A DNA stretch of 64,000 nt from Sinosporangium album (GTDB lineage Bacteria > Actinomycetota > Actinomycetes > Streptosporangiales > Streptosporangiaceae): NCBI RefSeq assembly GCF_900100605.1, contig NZ_FNCN01000007.1, forward strand, positions 62,001 to 126,000. The letters run 5' to 3'. The notes under the pieces were generated by a model. It was given only the letters and a program-made list of their open reading frames with translations. It was not told where the DNA came from and made no database searches. The translations under genes were made by a program, and so were the position numbers. Below, one piece after another: positions 55,016 through 64,000 of the stretch (positions are counted from its first letter, which is position 1; each line of letters starts with the position of its first letter).

Positions 55016-55636
55016 GTGGCGGTCAGCAGCGGCGAGGGTAAGACGGCCGGCCAGGACGATCAGGTGCGGCGTGAGACAGCGCGTCAGCGCGCCGGTGAAC
55101 AGGGCCTGCTCTTCGACGGCCAGCCGTCGGCCCTGCCCACGGGCATCGGTTATCGCGGTCCGACGGCGTGCGCCGCGGCCGGAATCACCTACCGCCAGCT
55201 CGACTACTGGGCACGGACCGGTCTGGTCGAGCCCGGCATAAGGGCGGCGCACGGTTCGGGGTCCCAGCGGCTCTACAGCTTCCGGGACATCCTTGTGCTC
55301 AAGGTCGTCAAGCGGCTCCTCGACACCGGGGTCTCGCTCCAGCAGATACGCACCGCGGTCGGGCACCTCCGCGACCGCGGGATCAGCGACCTGGCCCAGA
55401 TCACGCTGATGAGCGACGGCGTGAGCGTCTACGAGTGCACCTCCGCCGACGAGGTCATCGACCTTCTCCAGGGCGGGCAGGGAGTGTTCGGGATCGCGCT
55501 CGGCAGGGTCTGGCGCGAGGTGGAGGGCTCCCTGGCGGAGCTTCCGGGCGAGCGCGCGGAGGCCGAGCCGGGCGAGATCGACGACCACCCGGGCGACGAG
55601 CTGGCGCAGCGCCGCCGGGCACGCCGTACGGGCTGA
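55016..55636 (+). CDS. MerR-family regulator, Rv1830-like
   Basis: 206 residues from GTG 55016, which has GGAGG 6 nt upstream; the frame from 54959 has no such site. The HTH is YRGPTACAAAGITYRQLDYWARTGLVEPGIRAAHGSGSQRLYSFRDILVLKVVKRLLDTGVSLQQIRTA. A C-terminal domain with TLMSDGVSVYECTSADEVIDLLQGGQGVFGIALGRVWREVEG follows. It is the second MerR gene of the conserved garA-gcvP locus. Confidence 0.88.
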   Translation: MAVSSGEGKTAGQDDQVRRETARQRAGEQGLLFDGQPSALPTGIGYRGPTACAAAGITYRQLDYWARTGLVEPGIRAAHGSGSQRLYSFRDILVLKVVKRLLDTGVSLQQIRTAVGHLRDRGISDLAQITLMSDGVSVYECTSADEVIDLLQGGQGVFGIALGRVWREVEGSLAELPGERAEAEPGEIDDHPGDELAQRRRARRTG

Positions 55637-55774
55637 CCTCCGGTTCGCGGCGAGGGCGAAGCGGGGCAGGGCCGGTGTCCGCGCGGGGAGCGCGGCCAGG
55701 GGCCGCCGGTGGCGGGGTGTCGTATTCGTCGGTGATGCGGGTGCTTGTACAGTGGGGTCGAGGCTGACGACCTT

Positions 55775-56018
55775 GTGCGGGAGAGACCTCGGGAACCGAC
55801 GCCGGTGACCCGGGGCGCCGAAGGAGCAAACTCCCCGGAATCTCTCAGGCAACGGGTACCGCACGGGCGAGGCAACTCTGGAAAGCAGGCGCATCCGCCA
55901 GGTGCGCCTCACCGACGGTGCAAATCCCGAAGTCTGCTCATATGTGCGACTCATGTGTGTGAGCCGATCGGGGGATGAAGCTCTCAGGTCGCGATGTAAG
56001 CCGTCGTGGATGACAGAG
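55775..56018 (+). promoter_or_regulatory. tandem glycine riboswitch of gcvP
   Basis: Aptamer 1 (55775-55864) is closed by GTGCGG/CCGCAC and contains GGGAGAGACC, CGCCGAAGGAGCAA and CTCTCAGGC. Aptamer 2 (55876-56018) is closed by CTCTG/CAGAG and contains CACCGACGGTGCAAATCCCGAAG-type core (split) and GATGAAGCTCTCAGG. Both sit in the leader of gcvP, 65 nt before its start, and presumably switch the gene on with glycine. Confidence 0.92.
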
Positions 56019-56082
56019 GGGGAGATTCGGACGCGCGATCTCGCACGCTCCGCATCTGTCTCGTGCCTCGGGAGGCCATGTC

Positions 56083-58926
<2,844 letters not shown>

Positions 58927-59045
58927 TCACCAGTCACGGAGGCGCCGGACTCGGCCGTCCTTGATCCGGATGTGTTCCCGCATGTTGGGCGACGCGGGGC
59001 GGCCGAGTCGTTAGGCTCTGGGTGATCGTCGACGGAGGAAGAGCC

Positions 59046-59933
59046 ATGACGCCCCCAGAGCCCGGCACGCTGTCTCCCGGCACCACGTCCACGTGGGAGG
59101 ACGACGCCCCCGCGGGCGGCTCGGCTTCCGGCGGCTCGGCCTCCGGCGAGCGGCTGGAGGCCGCACGGCGCCTGGCCGAGGACGGCGACCTCGGCGGAGC
59201 GGCCGAGATCCTGGCGGGCCTCGTGGCCGACGACACCGGACCGGACAGGGCGCAGGCGGCCGTGGGCCTGGCCGTCGTGCTCGAGGAGCGCGGCGACGTG
59301 GAGGCCGCGCGGGCCGCCGCCCGCACGGCGCTCGCCACGGGCCATCCCGAGTTCGCCGCGCAGGCCGCCTGCCATCTGGCGCGCGGCTTCGAGCGCGAGG
59401 GACGGGTCGACCAGGCCAGGGCGGCCTGGCAGGCCGCGGTCGGCTCCGGCAACGCGGCCTACGTCCCCCACGCCCACCTGGCCCTCGCGAGGCTCGCCTC
59501 CGGCCGGGGCGAGGGCGGGGAGGCCGAGCTGTCCCTGCGCGCCGCCATCGCGACGGGCGACGCCGAGGTCGGCTCCCTCGCGGCCCAGCGCCTGGCCGAG
59601 CTCATGCTGGAGGAGGGGCGGGCGGAGGAGGCGGCCGAGGTGCTGTTCGCGGCCCTGTCGTCCCCGGAGGCGGCCGAGACGCACCGGCTGCGGGTCCTGC
59701 TCGGCATCGTCCATCTGGAGCTGGCCTGCGCCGAGTTCACCGCCGCGGTGGAGGAGACCGACGAGGCCGACACGGCGGCGACCGCCCTCGCGATCGAGCT
59801 GCTGGCCCGCACCCTGCCCCTGCGGGGGAGGGACGAGGACGCCATGCACGTCTGGAACTACGGCCTCGGCCACCAGGACGAGGAGCTGGCCCACGAGGTC
59901 GCCCTCCGTCGTGATCGGGGCGTCGAGCTCTGA
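59046..59933 (+). CDS. alanine-rich TPR/Sel1-like helical repeat protein
   Basis: 295 residues. After a low-complexity start (GGSASGGSASGE) the protein is a run of about seven helix-turn-helix repeats such as LEAARRLAEDGDLGGAAEILAGLV and ARTALATGHPEFAAQAACHLARGFEREGRVDQARAAWQAAV. This is a scaffold-type fold with no enzymatic motif. ATG 59046 follows GGAGGAAG. It is an unlinked gene of unknown function. Confidence 0.72.
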   Translation: MTPPEPGTLSPGTTSTWEDDAPAGGSASGGSASGERLEAARRLAEDGDLGGAAEILAGLVADDTGPDRAQAAVGLAVVLEERGDVEAARAAARTALATGHPEFAAQAACHLARGFEREGRVDQARAAWQAAVGSGNAAYVPHAHLALARLASGRGEGGEAELSLRAAIATGDAEVGSLAAQRLAELMLEEGRAEEAAEVLFAALSSPEAAETHRLRVLLGIVHLELACAEFTAAVEETDEADTAATALAIELLARTLPLRGRDEDAMHVWNYGLGHQDEELAHEVALRRDRGVEL

Positions 59934-60016
59934 GGGCGTCCGCCCGGCCCGAGCGCGTCGCGGAACGGGAGGGGCGGTCGACGGGGGACGGGAGCGGGTC
60001 CGCTACCGTGGCGGTC

Positions 60017-60646
60017 ATGGAGATCGCGACCCCGCATGGGCCCGCGCGCGTCGAACTCGACGAGGTGGCGGATCCCGGCCTGCTGCTCGTGCTGACGCAC
60101 GGGGCGGGCGGGGGAGTCGACGCGCCCGACCTGCTGGCGGTGCGCGACGCGGTGCTCCCCCTCGGCGTGGCGGTGGCCCGGGTGCTTCAGCCGTTCCGCG
60201 TGGCGGGGCGGCGCGTGCCGGGCTCGGCGGCCAGGCAGGACGAGGCGTGGGAAGCGCTGGCCGCCGACCTCGCGGCCAGGTTCTCCGGGGTGCCTCTCGT
60301 GCAGGGCGGGCGGAGCAACGGGGCCAGGGTGGCCTGCCGTACGGCACGGGCCGTGGGGGCTCAGGCCGTCGTGGCGTTGGCCTTCCCCCTGCATCCCCCG
60401 GGAAGGCCCGAGCGGTCCAGGGCGGACGAGCTGCGGAGCGCCGGGGTGGACGTGCTCGTGGTGAACGGCGGGCGCGATTCCTTCGGGGTGCCCGATGCGG
60501 CCGACGCGGCACGTCTAATGGTGCTGCCGGAGGAGGGGCATGACCTCAAGAGGGCACCCGGGAGAGTCGGCGAGGTGGTCGCCGGTTGGTTGGAGGAGAG
60601 GTTCAGGCTGCGCCGACGAGAGGCAGCGGCCTGTGAGGGGCGATGA
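60017..60646 (+). CDS. alpha/beta hydrolase of the KANL3/Tex30 (dienelactone-like) family
   Basis: 209 residues. LLLVLTHGAGGGVDAPDL is the oxyanion segment, VQGGRSNGARVACR carries the nucleophile serine, VVNGGRDSFG the acid and LPEEGHDLKR the histidine, so the triad is complete. Family substrates are unknown. GTG 60008 is a possible earlier start. Its last 44 bp overlap the convergent DUF5999 gene. Confidence 0.83.
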   Translation: MEIATPHGPARVELDEVADPGLLLVLTHGAGGGVDAPDLLAVRDAVLPLGVAVARVLQPFRVAGRRVPGSAARQDEAWEALAADLAARFSGVPLVQGGRSNGARVACRTARAVGAQAVVALAFPLHPPGRPERSRADELRSAGVDVLVVNGGRDSFGVPDAADAARLMVLPEEGHDLKRAPGRVGEVVAGWLEERFRLRRREAAACEGR

Positions 60647-60800
60647 CGGCGCCGTCGGGCAGGAGCTCACCGGTGTCGTCGAACAGGACGACGCCATTGC
60701 ACAGGAGGCTCCAGCCCTGCTCCGGGTGCGCGGCGAGGGTGCGGGCGGCGTCGCGGTCCGGTGCTTCGGCGGACGGACAGGTCGGCTGGTGCGGGCACAT
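60603..60800 (-). CDS. DUF5999 small conserved actinobacterial protein
   Basis: 65 residues. MCPHQPTCPSAEAPDRDAAR has three conserved N-terminal cysteine/histidine positions, followed by TLAAHPEQGWSLLCNGVVLFDDTGELLPDG and IAPHRPL, nearly invariant in actinomycetes. The cysteines could bind metal. Start 60800 has GGAGG 7 nt upstream; the longer frame to 60914 runs through the leader. Function is unknown. Confidence 0.85.
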   Translation of the reverse strand: MCPHQPTCPSAEAPDRDAARTLAAHPEQGWSLLCNGVVLFDDTGELLPDGAVIAPHRPLPLVGAA

Positions 60801-61015
60801 CGGCGTGCCTCCGATATCTGTAGCTGATCGTGGCTTGCCGGACCTGAGGGGGCTGGCAAGCCCTGGTTTGCACTGGATGAAGCAATTGTGCGGTCTCTCA
60901 CACCCTGGGGACATAGCCCTTTAGGACGGTTAGGGGGGACCTTCCAGGTGACCCACCGGCCTGGTCCGTCCTTGGTGTGATCTATAGCACACATTGTCTT
61001 AATTCATGATAAGAC
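60801..61015 (-). promoter_or_regulatory. structured leader and palindromes upstream of DUF5999
   Basis: Just upstream of the ribosome site a perfect 8-bp stem joins 60832-60839 and 60855-60862 (GGCTTGCC/GGCAAGCC). Further up are two palindromes: GTGTG-N8-CACAC (60975-60992) and GTCTTA-N8-TAAGAC (60996-61015), in an AT-rich stretch suited to a promoter. No known RNA family is recognised. Confidence 0.45.
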
Positions 61016-61072
61016 CGCCTTGATGCTCGGCCGCAAGCGTGTGCGACATCTTTTACCTCAGAATTGGCTAGG

Positions 61073-61651
61073 TCAGTTGGCCGCGAGACCGTCGAGGAGA
61101 GCCGCCAGACCGTGCTCGAACGCGGCGTCCGCGCGCTCGTCCGCCCGGGGCCAGGGACCCGGCTCCACCGACGCCTCCGGATCGGCCCAGCCCGACTGCT
61201 GCACCTCCACCGCGACGCTCCCGAACACGTAGGCCCGCAGCGCGCGCACGGCCCCTGCCGCGTCGGGGAGGCCCGCCCGCTCAAGCTGGTCGATCTGCTC
61301 GTGGATCGCCGCCGCCGTGCGCCCTTTCGGGGGCTTGGTGAGGGCGAGGGCGAGGACGCCCGGATGCGCCCGCAGCGCCTCGCGGCCCGCCCGGCACCAC
61401 GCCGTGGCGATCTCGCGCCAGCCGCCGTCGCCGGGGTCGACCTCCACCGCCGTGACCCGCTCGGCCAGCGCGTCCATCAGGGCGTCCTTGCCTCTGGGCA
61501 GATGGTGGTAGATCGCCATGGCCTCGACCTGGAGGGCGTCGCCGAGCCTGCGCATGGTCAGCCTGCGCAGACCCTGGCCGTCGGCGATGTGGAGGGCGGC
61601 GTCGATGATGCGTTCGCGGGAGAGCGGCACGGGAGGTCGCTTGGCGGGCAT
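61073..61651 (-). CDS. TetR-family regulator with TetR_C type ligand domain
   Basis: 192 residues. The HTH is LRRLTMRRLGDALQVEAMAIYHHLPRGKDALMDAL; the C-terminal domain contains RAYVFGSVAVEVQQSGW. ATG 61651 (MPAKRPPVPLSRERIIDAAL) is the usual start; a further ATG three codons upstream exists. No clear palindrome is seen before it. The divergent partner is the small protein at 61814. Confidence 0.85.
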   Translation of the reverse strand: MPAKRPPVPLSRERIIDAALHIADGQGLRRLTMRRLGDALQVEAMAIYHHLPRGKDALMDALAERVTAVEVDPGDGGWREIATAWCRAGREALRAHPGVLALALTKPPKGRTAAAIHEQIDQLERAGLPDAAGAVRALRAYVFGSVAVEVQQSGWADPEASVEPGPWPRADERADAAFEHGLAALLDGLAAN

Positions 61652-61813
61652 GGGGATCATCCTGCCAAGTGAGCCTTACTGTGTAAAGGACCCCGGCCCG
61701 TGTCGCGCGCCCCCCTGTTTACCGGGCTGCGGCGCGGGCAGCGTACGCTGACCACGAGTGACCGGTGCCCGCGTGCGCCCGGTCACGTGAGCATCGACGA
61801 GGAAGGGCAGAGG

Positions 61814-62221
61814 ATGGCGTTTTTCCGTCCGCGTGTGAGCAGGGAGGCGGAGGTTCGCTACCACGCCGACCAAGAGGTCGCCAAAGGCTTCCCCGAGGTG
61901 CTGGAAGAGGCCCGCAGGGCCGAGCGCGCCCTGCGCGACGTCCAGGCGGCCGGCGGCACCGCCGCGGAGCTGCGCACCGCCGGGATCGCCTTCGACCTGG
62001 CCATCACCGACGCGCTGCGCGCCGCCGAGGCCGGGCAGCGGGCCGTGTTCGGCGTGAAGGCCTACGACGACCGCATCCGCCGCCGCAAGGCCAAGGCGAC
62101 GCCCCGAGGGGCCATGTGGACCTCCGAGGTCGACCGGCTGCGCACGCTGCGCGAGGTGAACCGGCTGACCGGCATCGCCCGCGTGCCGCGCCCCGTCCGC
62201 CTGGCCGCCCGCGCCGGCTAG
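61814..62221 (+). CDS. small conserved helical protein, unknown function
   Basis: 135 residues. A charged helix (EVRYHADQEVAKGFPEVLEEARRAERALRDVQAAGG) is followed by RTAGIAFDLAITDALRAAEAGQRAVFGVKAYDDRIRRRKAKA. The strong GC3 bias and GGAAGGG upstream of ATG 61814 support it as real. The longer frame from 61700 is not conserved in character. No domain is recognised. Confidence 0.72.
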   Translation: MAFFRPRVSREAEVRYHADQEVAKGFPEVLEEARRAERALRDVQAAGGTAAELRTAGIAFDLAITDALRAAEAGQRAVFGVKAYDDRIRRRKAKATPRGAMWTSEVDRLRTLREVNRLTGIARVPRPVRLAARAG

Positions 62222-62225
62222 CGTC

Positions 62226-62269
62226 CGAAGGCCCGGCCCTCCACCGCGCGGTGGAGGGCCGGGCCTTCG
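62226..62269. terminator. 44-bp perfect palindrome, bidirectional terminator
   Basis: Two 22-bp arms are fully complementary with no mismatch. It begins 5 nt after the stop of the 61814 gene and 47 nt before the end of the convergent sigma factor gene. It can end transcription from both sides. Confidence 0.88.
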
Positions 62270-62315
62270 CATGCGCGCGGGCTACCGGGCCACGGGGGTG
62301 CGGGGTTGCCGGGGG

Positions 62316-63701
62316 TCAGCTCGCCCAGTCGAGCAGCGGACGGGCGTTGCTCGGGTGGCGCAGCTTGGACAGCGACTCCTTCTCCAACTGCCTGATCCGC
62401 TCCCGGGTCAGCCCCAGGTGCTTGCCGATCTCGTCGAGGGTGTGCGGCTTGCCGTCCACCAGGCCGAAGCGCAGCGACATGATCTTGGCTTCGCGCGGCG
62501 ACAGGTTGCCGAGCACGCCCCGGAGCTGCTCGCCGAGCAGTTGCCGGTCCACGACCTCCGACGCCTCAGGGGAGTCGATGTCCTCGATCAGGTCCCCGAT
62601 CGTGGTCTCGCCGTCCTCGCCGATGGTGGCGTTGAGGCTGATCGGCTGCCTGCTGGTACGCAGCAGCTCCTCGATCTGGTCCGGGGTCCTGTCCAGCTCG
62701 ACCGCGAGCTCCTCGGGCGTGGGTTCGCGCCCGAGCCGCTGGTGCATGTCGCGCTCCACGCGGGAGAGCTTGGACAGCATCTCCAGCACGTGGACCGGGA
62801 GCCGGATGGTGCGGGCCGAGTCGGCGAAGCCGCGCTGGATGGCCTGCCTGATCCACCACATGGCGTAGGTCGAGAACTTGTAGCCCTTGGTGTAGTCGAA
62901 CTTCTCCACGGCCCGGATCAGGCCGAGGTTGCCCTCCTGGACCACGTCCAGGAGCGCCATGCCGCGGTCGGTGTACTTCTTGGCCACCGACACGACGAGC
63001 CGCAGGTTGGCCTCCAGCATGTGCTCCTTGGCCTGCCTGCCGTCGTCGGCGATCCACTCCAGCTCGGAGCGCAGGTCCTCGGGAAGCGACGGGTCGTTCT
63101 CCAGCCGGTGCTCGGCGAAGAGCCCCGCCTCGATCCGCTTGGCCAGCTCGACCTCCTGGGCGGCGGTGAGCAGGGTGCGGCGGCCGATCGACTTGAGGTA
63201 GGTGTGGACCGAGTCGCCCATCACCGACGACTGGTCGTCCAGGTCGAGGGTCCCGCCGTCGTGGTCGCTCTCGGCCTCCTCGACGTCCGCCTGCAGGTCG
63301 GGTGCCGAAAGGCGGCTCTCGTCGGGCTCGTCCAGGGCCGGGTCCAGCGGCTCCTTGGGCACTTCGGAGTGCCCTTCGGCCGTTTCGGCCGTGGTCTTCG
63401 TGGGGGCTTTGCGCGCCGCTGCCCCGCTCTTGGCGCGGGATGCGGGCTTCGCCGCCTTCCCGGCTCTCGCCGTACGGCTCGGCGCCGACTTCTCGTCACC
63501 CCCGGCCAGGTCGACTCCCGCCTCGGCCAGCTCGCGCAGGATCGAACGGCCCCGGGCTGCGCTGATTCCCGCGACGCCGAAGGCGTGGCGCAGTTCGGAG
63601 AGGGAAAGGTGACCCTGGGCACGTCCTCGATCGAGGAGCTCGGCGAGAGTCGTCGGGGTCGCCCCACGCTCAGGTGAGGTCGCCACGGCGGTTCGGGGCA
63701 T
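62316..63701 (-). CDS. hrdB: principal RNA polymerase sigma factor (HrdB/SigA)
   Basis: 461 residues. After an Ala/Lys-rich N-terminal segment, region 1.2 is DSVHTYLKSIGRRTLLTAAQEVELAKRIE, region 2 ANLRLVVSVAKKYTDRGMALLDVVQEGNLGLIRAVEKFDYTKGYKFSTYAMWWIRQAI and region 4 REAKIMSLRFGLVDGKPHTLDEIGKHLGLTRERIRQLEKESLSKLRHP (given in segments of the family). It is the housekeeping sigma of group 1. ATG 63701 follows GGAGGTGTC. The N-terminal region 1.1 is replaced by the actinobacterial acidic/basic linker. Confidence 0.96.
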   Translation of the reverse strand: MPRTAVATSPERGATPTTLAELLDRGRAQGHLSLSELRHAFGVAGISAARGRSILRELAEAGVDLAGGDEKSAPSRTARAGKAAKPASRAKSGAAARKAPTKTTAETAEGHSEVPKEPLDPALDEPDESRLSAPDLQADVEEAESDHDGGTLDLDDQSSVMGDSVHTYLKSIGRRTLLTAAQEVELAKRIEAGLFAEHRLENDPSLPEDLRSELEWIADDGRQAKEHMLEANLRLVVSVAKKYTDRGMALLDVVQEGNLGLIRAVEKFDYTKGYKFSTYAMWWIRQAIQRGFADSARTIRLPVHVLEMLSKLSRVERDMHQRLGREPTPEELAVELDRTPDQIEELLRTSRQPISLNATIGEDGETTIGDLIEDIDSPEASEVVDRQLLGEQLRGVLGNLSPREAKIMSLRFGLVDGKPHTLDEIGKHLGLTRERIRQLEKESLSKLRHPSNARPLLDWAS

Positions 63702-63784
63702 GAGGACACCTCCTCCATCACGGAGTCGTCGGTCGGCTGTCGGCAGGTGGGGCGGTCGCGGCCGCTCGGCGCACCGTTAGCAAT

Positions 63785-63810
63785 AACGTTGTTCCGCCAA
63801 ATTTGTTCCC
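63785..63810 (-). promoter_or_regulatory. possible SigR-like promoter of the sigma factor gene
   Basis: On the minus strand GGGAAC (63810-63805) is followed 17 nt later by GTT (63787-63785), close to the GGAAT-N18-GTT pattern of thiol-stress sigma factor SigR. In Streptomyces hrdB is known to have a SigR-dependent promoter. The spacing is one short, so this is tentative. Confidence 0.35.
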
Positions 63811-63894
63811 GCGTGGTCACTGTTGGGCGAATAGCGGGTGGTCAGGGGGCCGTGCCGACGATGGAGGAGGTTCCGGGTAAAGAGGCGGGCGGGA

Positions 63895-64000
63895 CTACTC
63901 GACGATCACCATGTCCGGCGCCGCGCCGGGGCCGTCCGCCCCGGGCGCTTGGGCGCCTTCGGTGCCGTCGGTCAAGGCGTCCTCCCCGGTGCCGGGGGCG
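63895..64000 (-). CDS. partial gene, C-terminal acidic Gly/Ala/Pro-rich tail
   Basis: The last ~34 codons of a minus-strand gene: a low-complexity tail with GTGEDALTDGTEGAQAPGAD and the end DMVIVE. The stop TAG is at 63897-63895. It lies upstream of the sigma factor gene in the same direction. The main part is beyond the window and no family can be named. Confidence 0.5.
   Translation of the reverse strand, partial: APGTGEDALTDGTEGAQAPGADGPGAAPDMVIVE

Overview
The window reads as a chromosomal segment of a very high-GC filamentous actinomycete. The strong third-position GC bias, GTG/TTG starts, 4-nt stop/start overlaps, SufR-SufBDCSUT order, trpEG fusion, FHA-MerR-DUF151-MerR-gcvP order and principal sigma factor all fit the Streptosporangiales (Streptosporangium/Nonomuraea/Microbispora-like), with Streptomyces as the next nearest comparison. 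The family-level placement is inference. I see no rRNA, tRNA, CRISPR array, prophage or insertion sequence.

Layout. 1-1.3 kb: a partial membrane protein and heme A synthase (minus strand). 1.4-7.9 kb: a catabolic cluster for hydroxyproline: three-component flavin dehydrogenase, DapA-family deaminase, 4-hydroxyproline epimerase, ornithine-cyclodeaminase-like reductase, GntR regulator. 8-9.8 kb: ABC exporter pair (minus). 10-12.2 kb: a VOC protein and a Bcr/CflA exporter. 12.3-18.7 kb: the SUF iron-sulfur assembly operon sufR-B-D-Rieske-C-S-U-T, preceded by an iron-box-like site and a SufR operator. 19-21 kb: DEAD-box helicase with a long RGG-like tail. 21.3-28 kb: small zinc-ribbon protein, orphan lipoprotein, DUF5302, WGR/beta-propeller protein, secreted lamin-tail protein, and a TPR protein preceded by a candidate 24-residue peptide gene. 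28.3-37.6 kb: Ppx/GppA, TetR/MFS drug-efflux pair, GAF-LuxR regulator, acyl-CoA ligase, Ser/Thr kinase, SDR and WYL regulator. 37.7-42.1 kb: trp leader/attenuator, trpEG and an amidohydrolase with an unusual N-terminal extension. 42.2-45.4 kb: thyX, a MoaD-like protein, a decayed sialidase-like gene and flavohemoglobin. 46-49.3 kb: a glutaminase-like protein lacking its nucleophile, a methyltransferase, and thiC with a TPP riboswitch. 49.5-52.7 kb: CDP-alcohol phosphatidyltransferase and a nucleotidyltransferase/phosphomannomutase-like fusion. 53-59 kb: garA-like FHA, ftsR-like MerR, DUF151 nuclease, second MerR, tandem glycine riboswitch and gcvP. 59-64 kb: a TPR-like protein, alpha/beta hydrolase, DUF5999, TetR, a small conserved protein, the principal sigma factor and the end of one more gene.

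How the genes work together. Several units can be read as complete regulated circuits: iron/Fe-S supply (iron box, SufR, SUF enzymes), tryptophan supply (leaderless Trp-Trp leader peptide, attenuator, trpEG), thiamine (TPP riboswitch, thiC), glycine (riboswitch, gcvP) and multidrug efflux (TetR, palindrome, MFS). The hydroxyproline cluster looks like an insertion into an otherwise conserved ctaA-ABC-suf neighbourhood. The least explained items are the TPR protein with its candidate peptide, the WGR propeller protein, the structured leader of DUF5999, the palindrome in front of the flavohemoglobin gene, and two genes with lost catalytic or conjugation residues.
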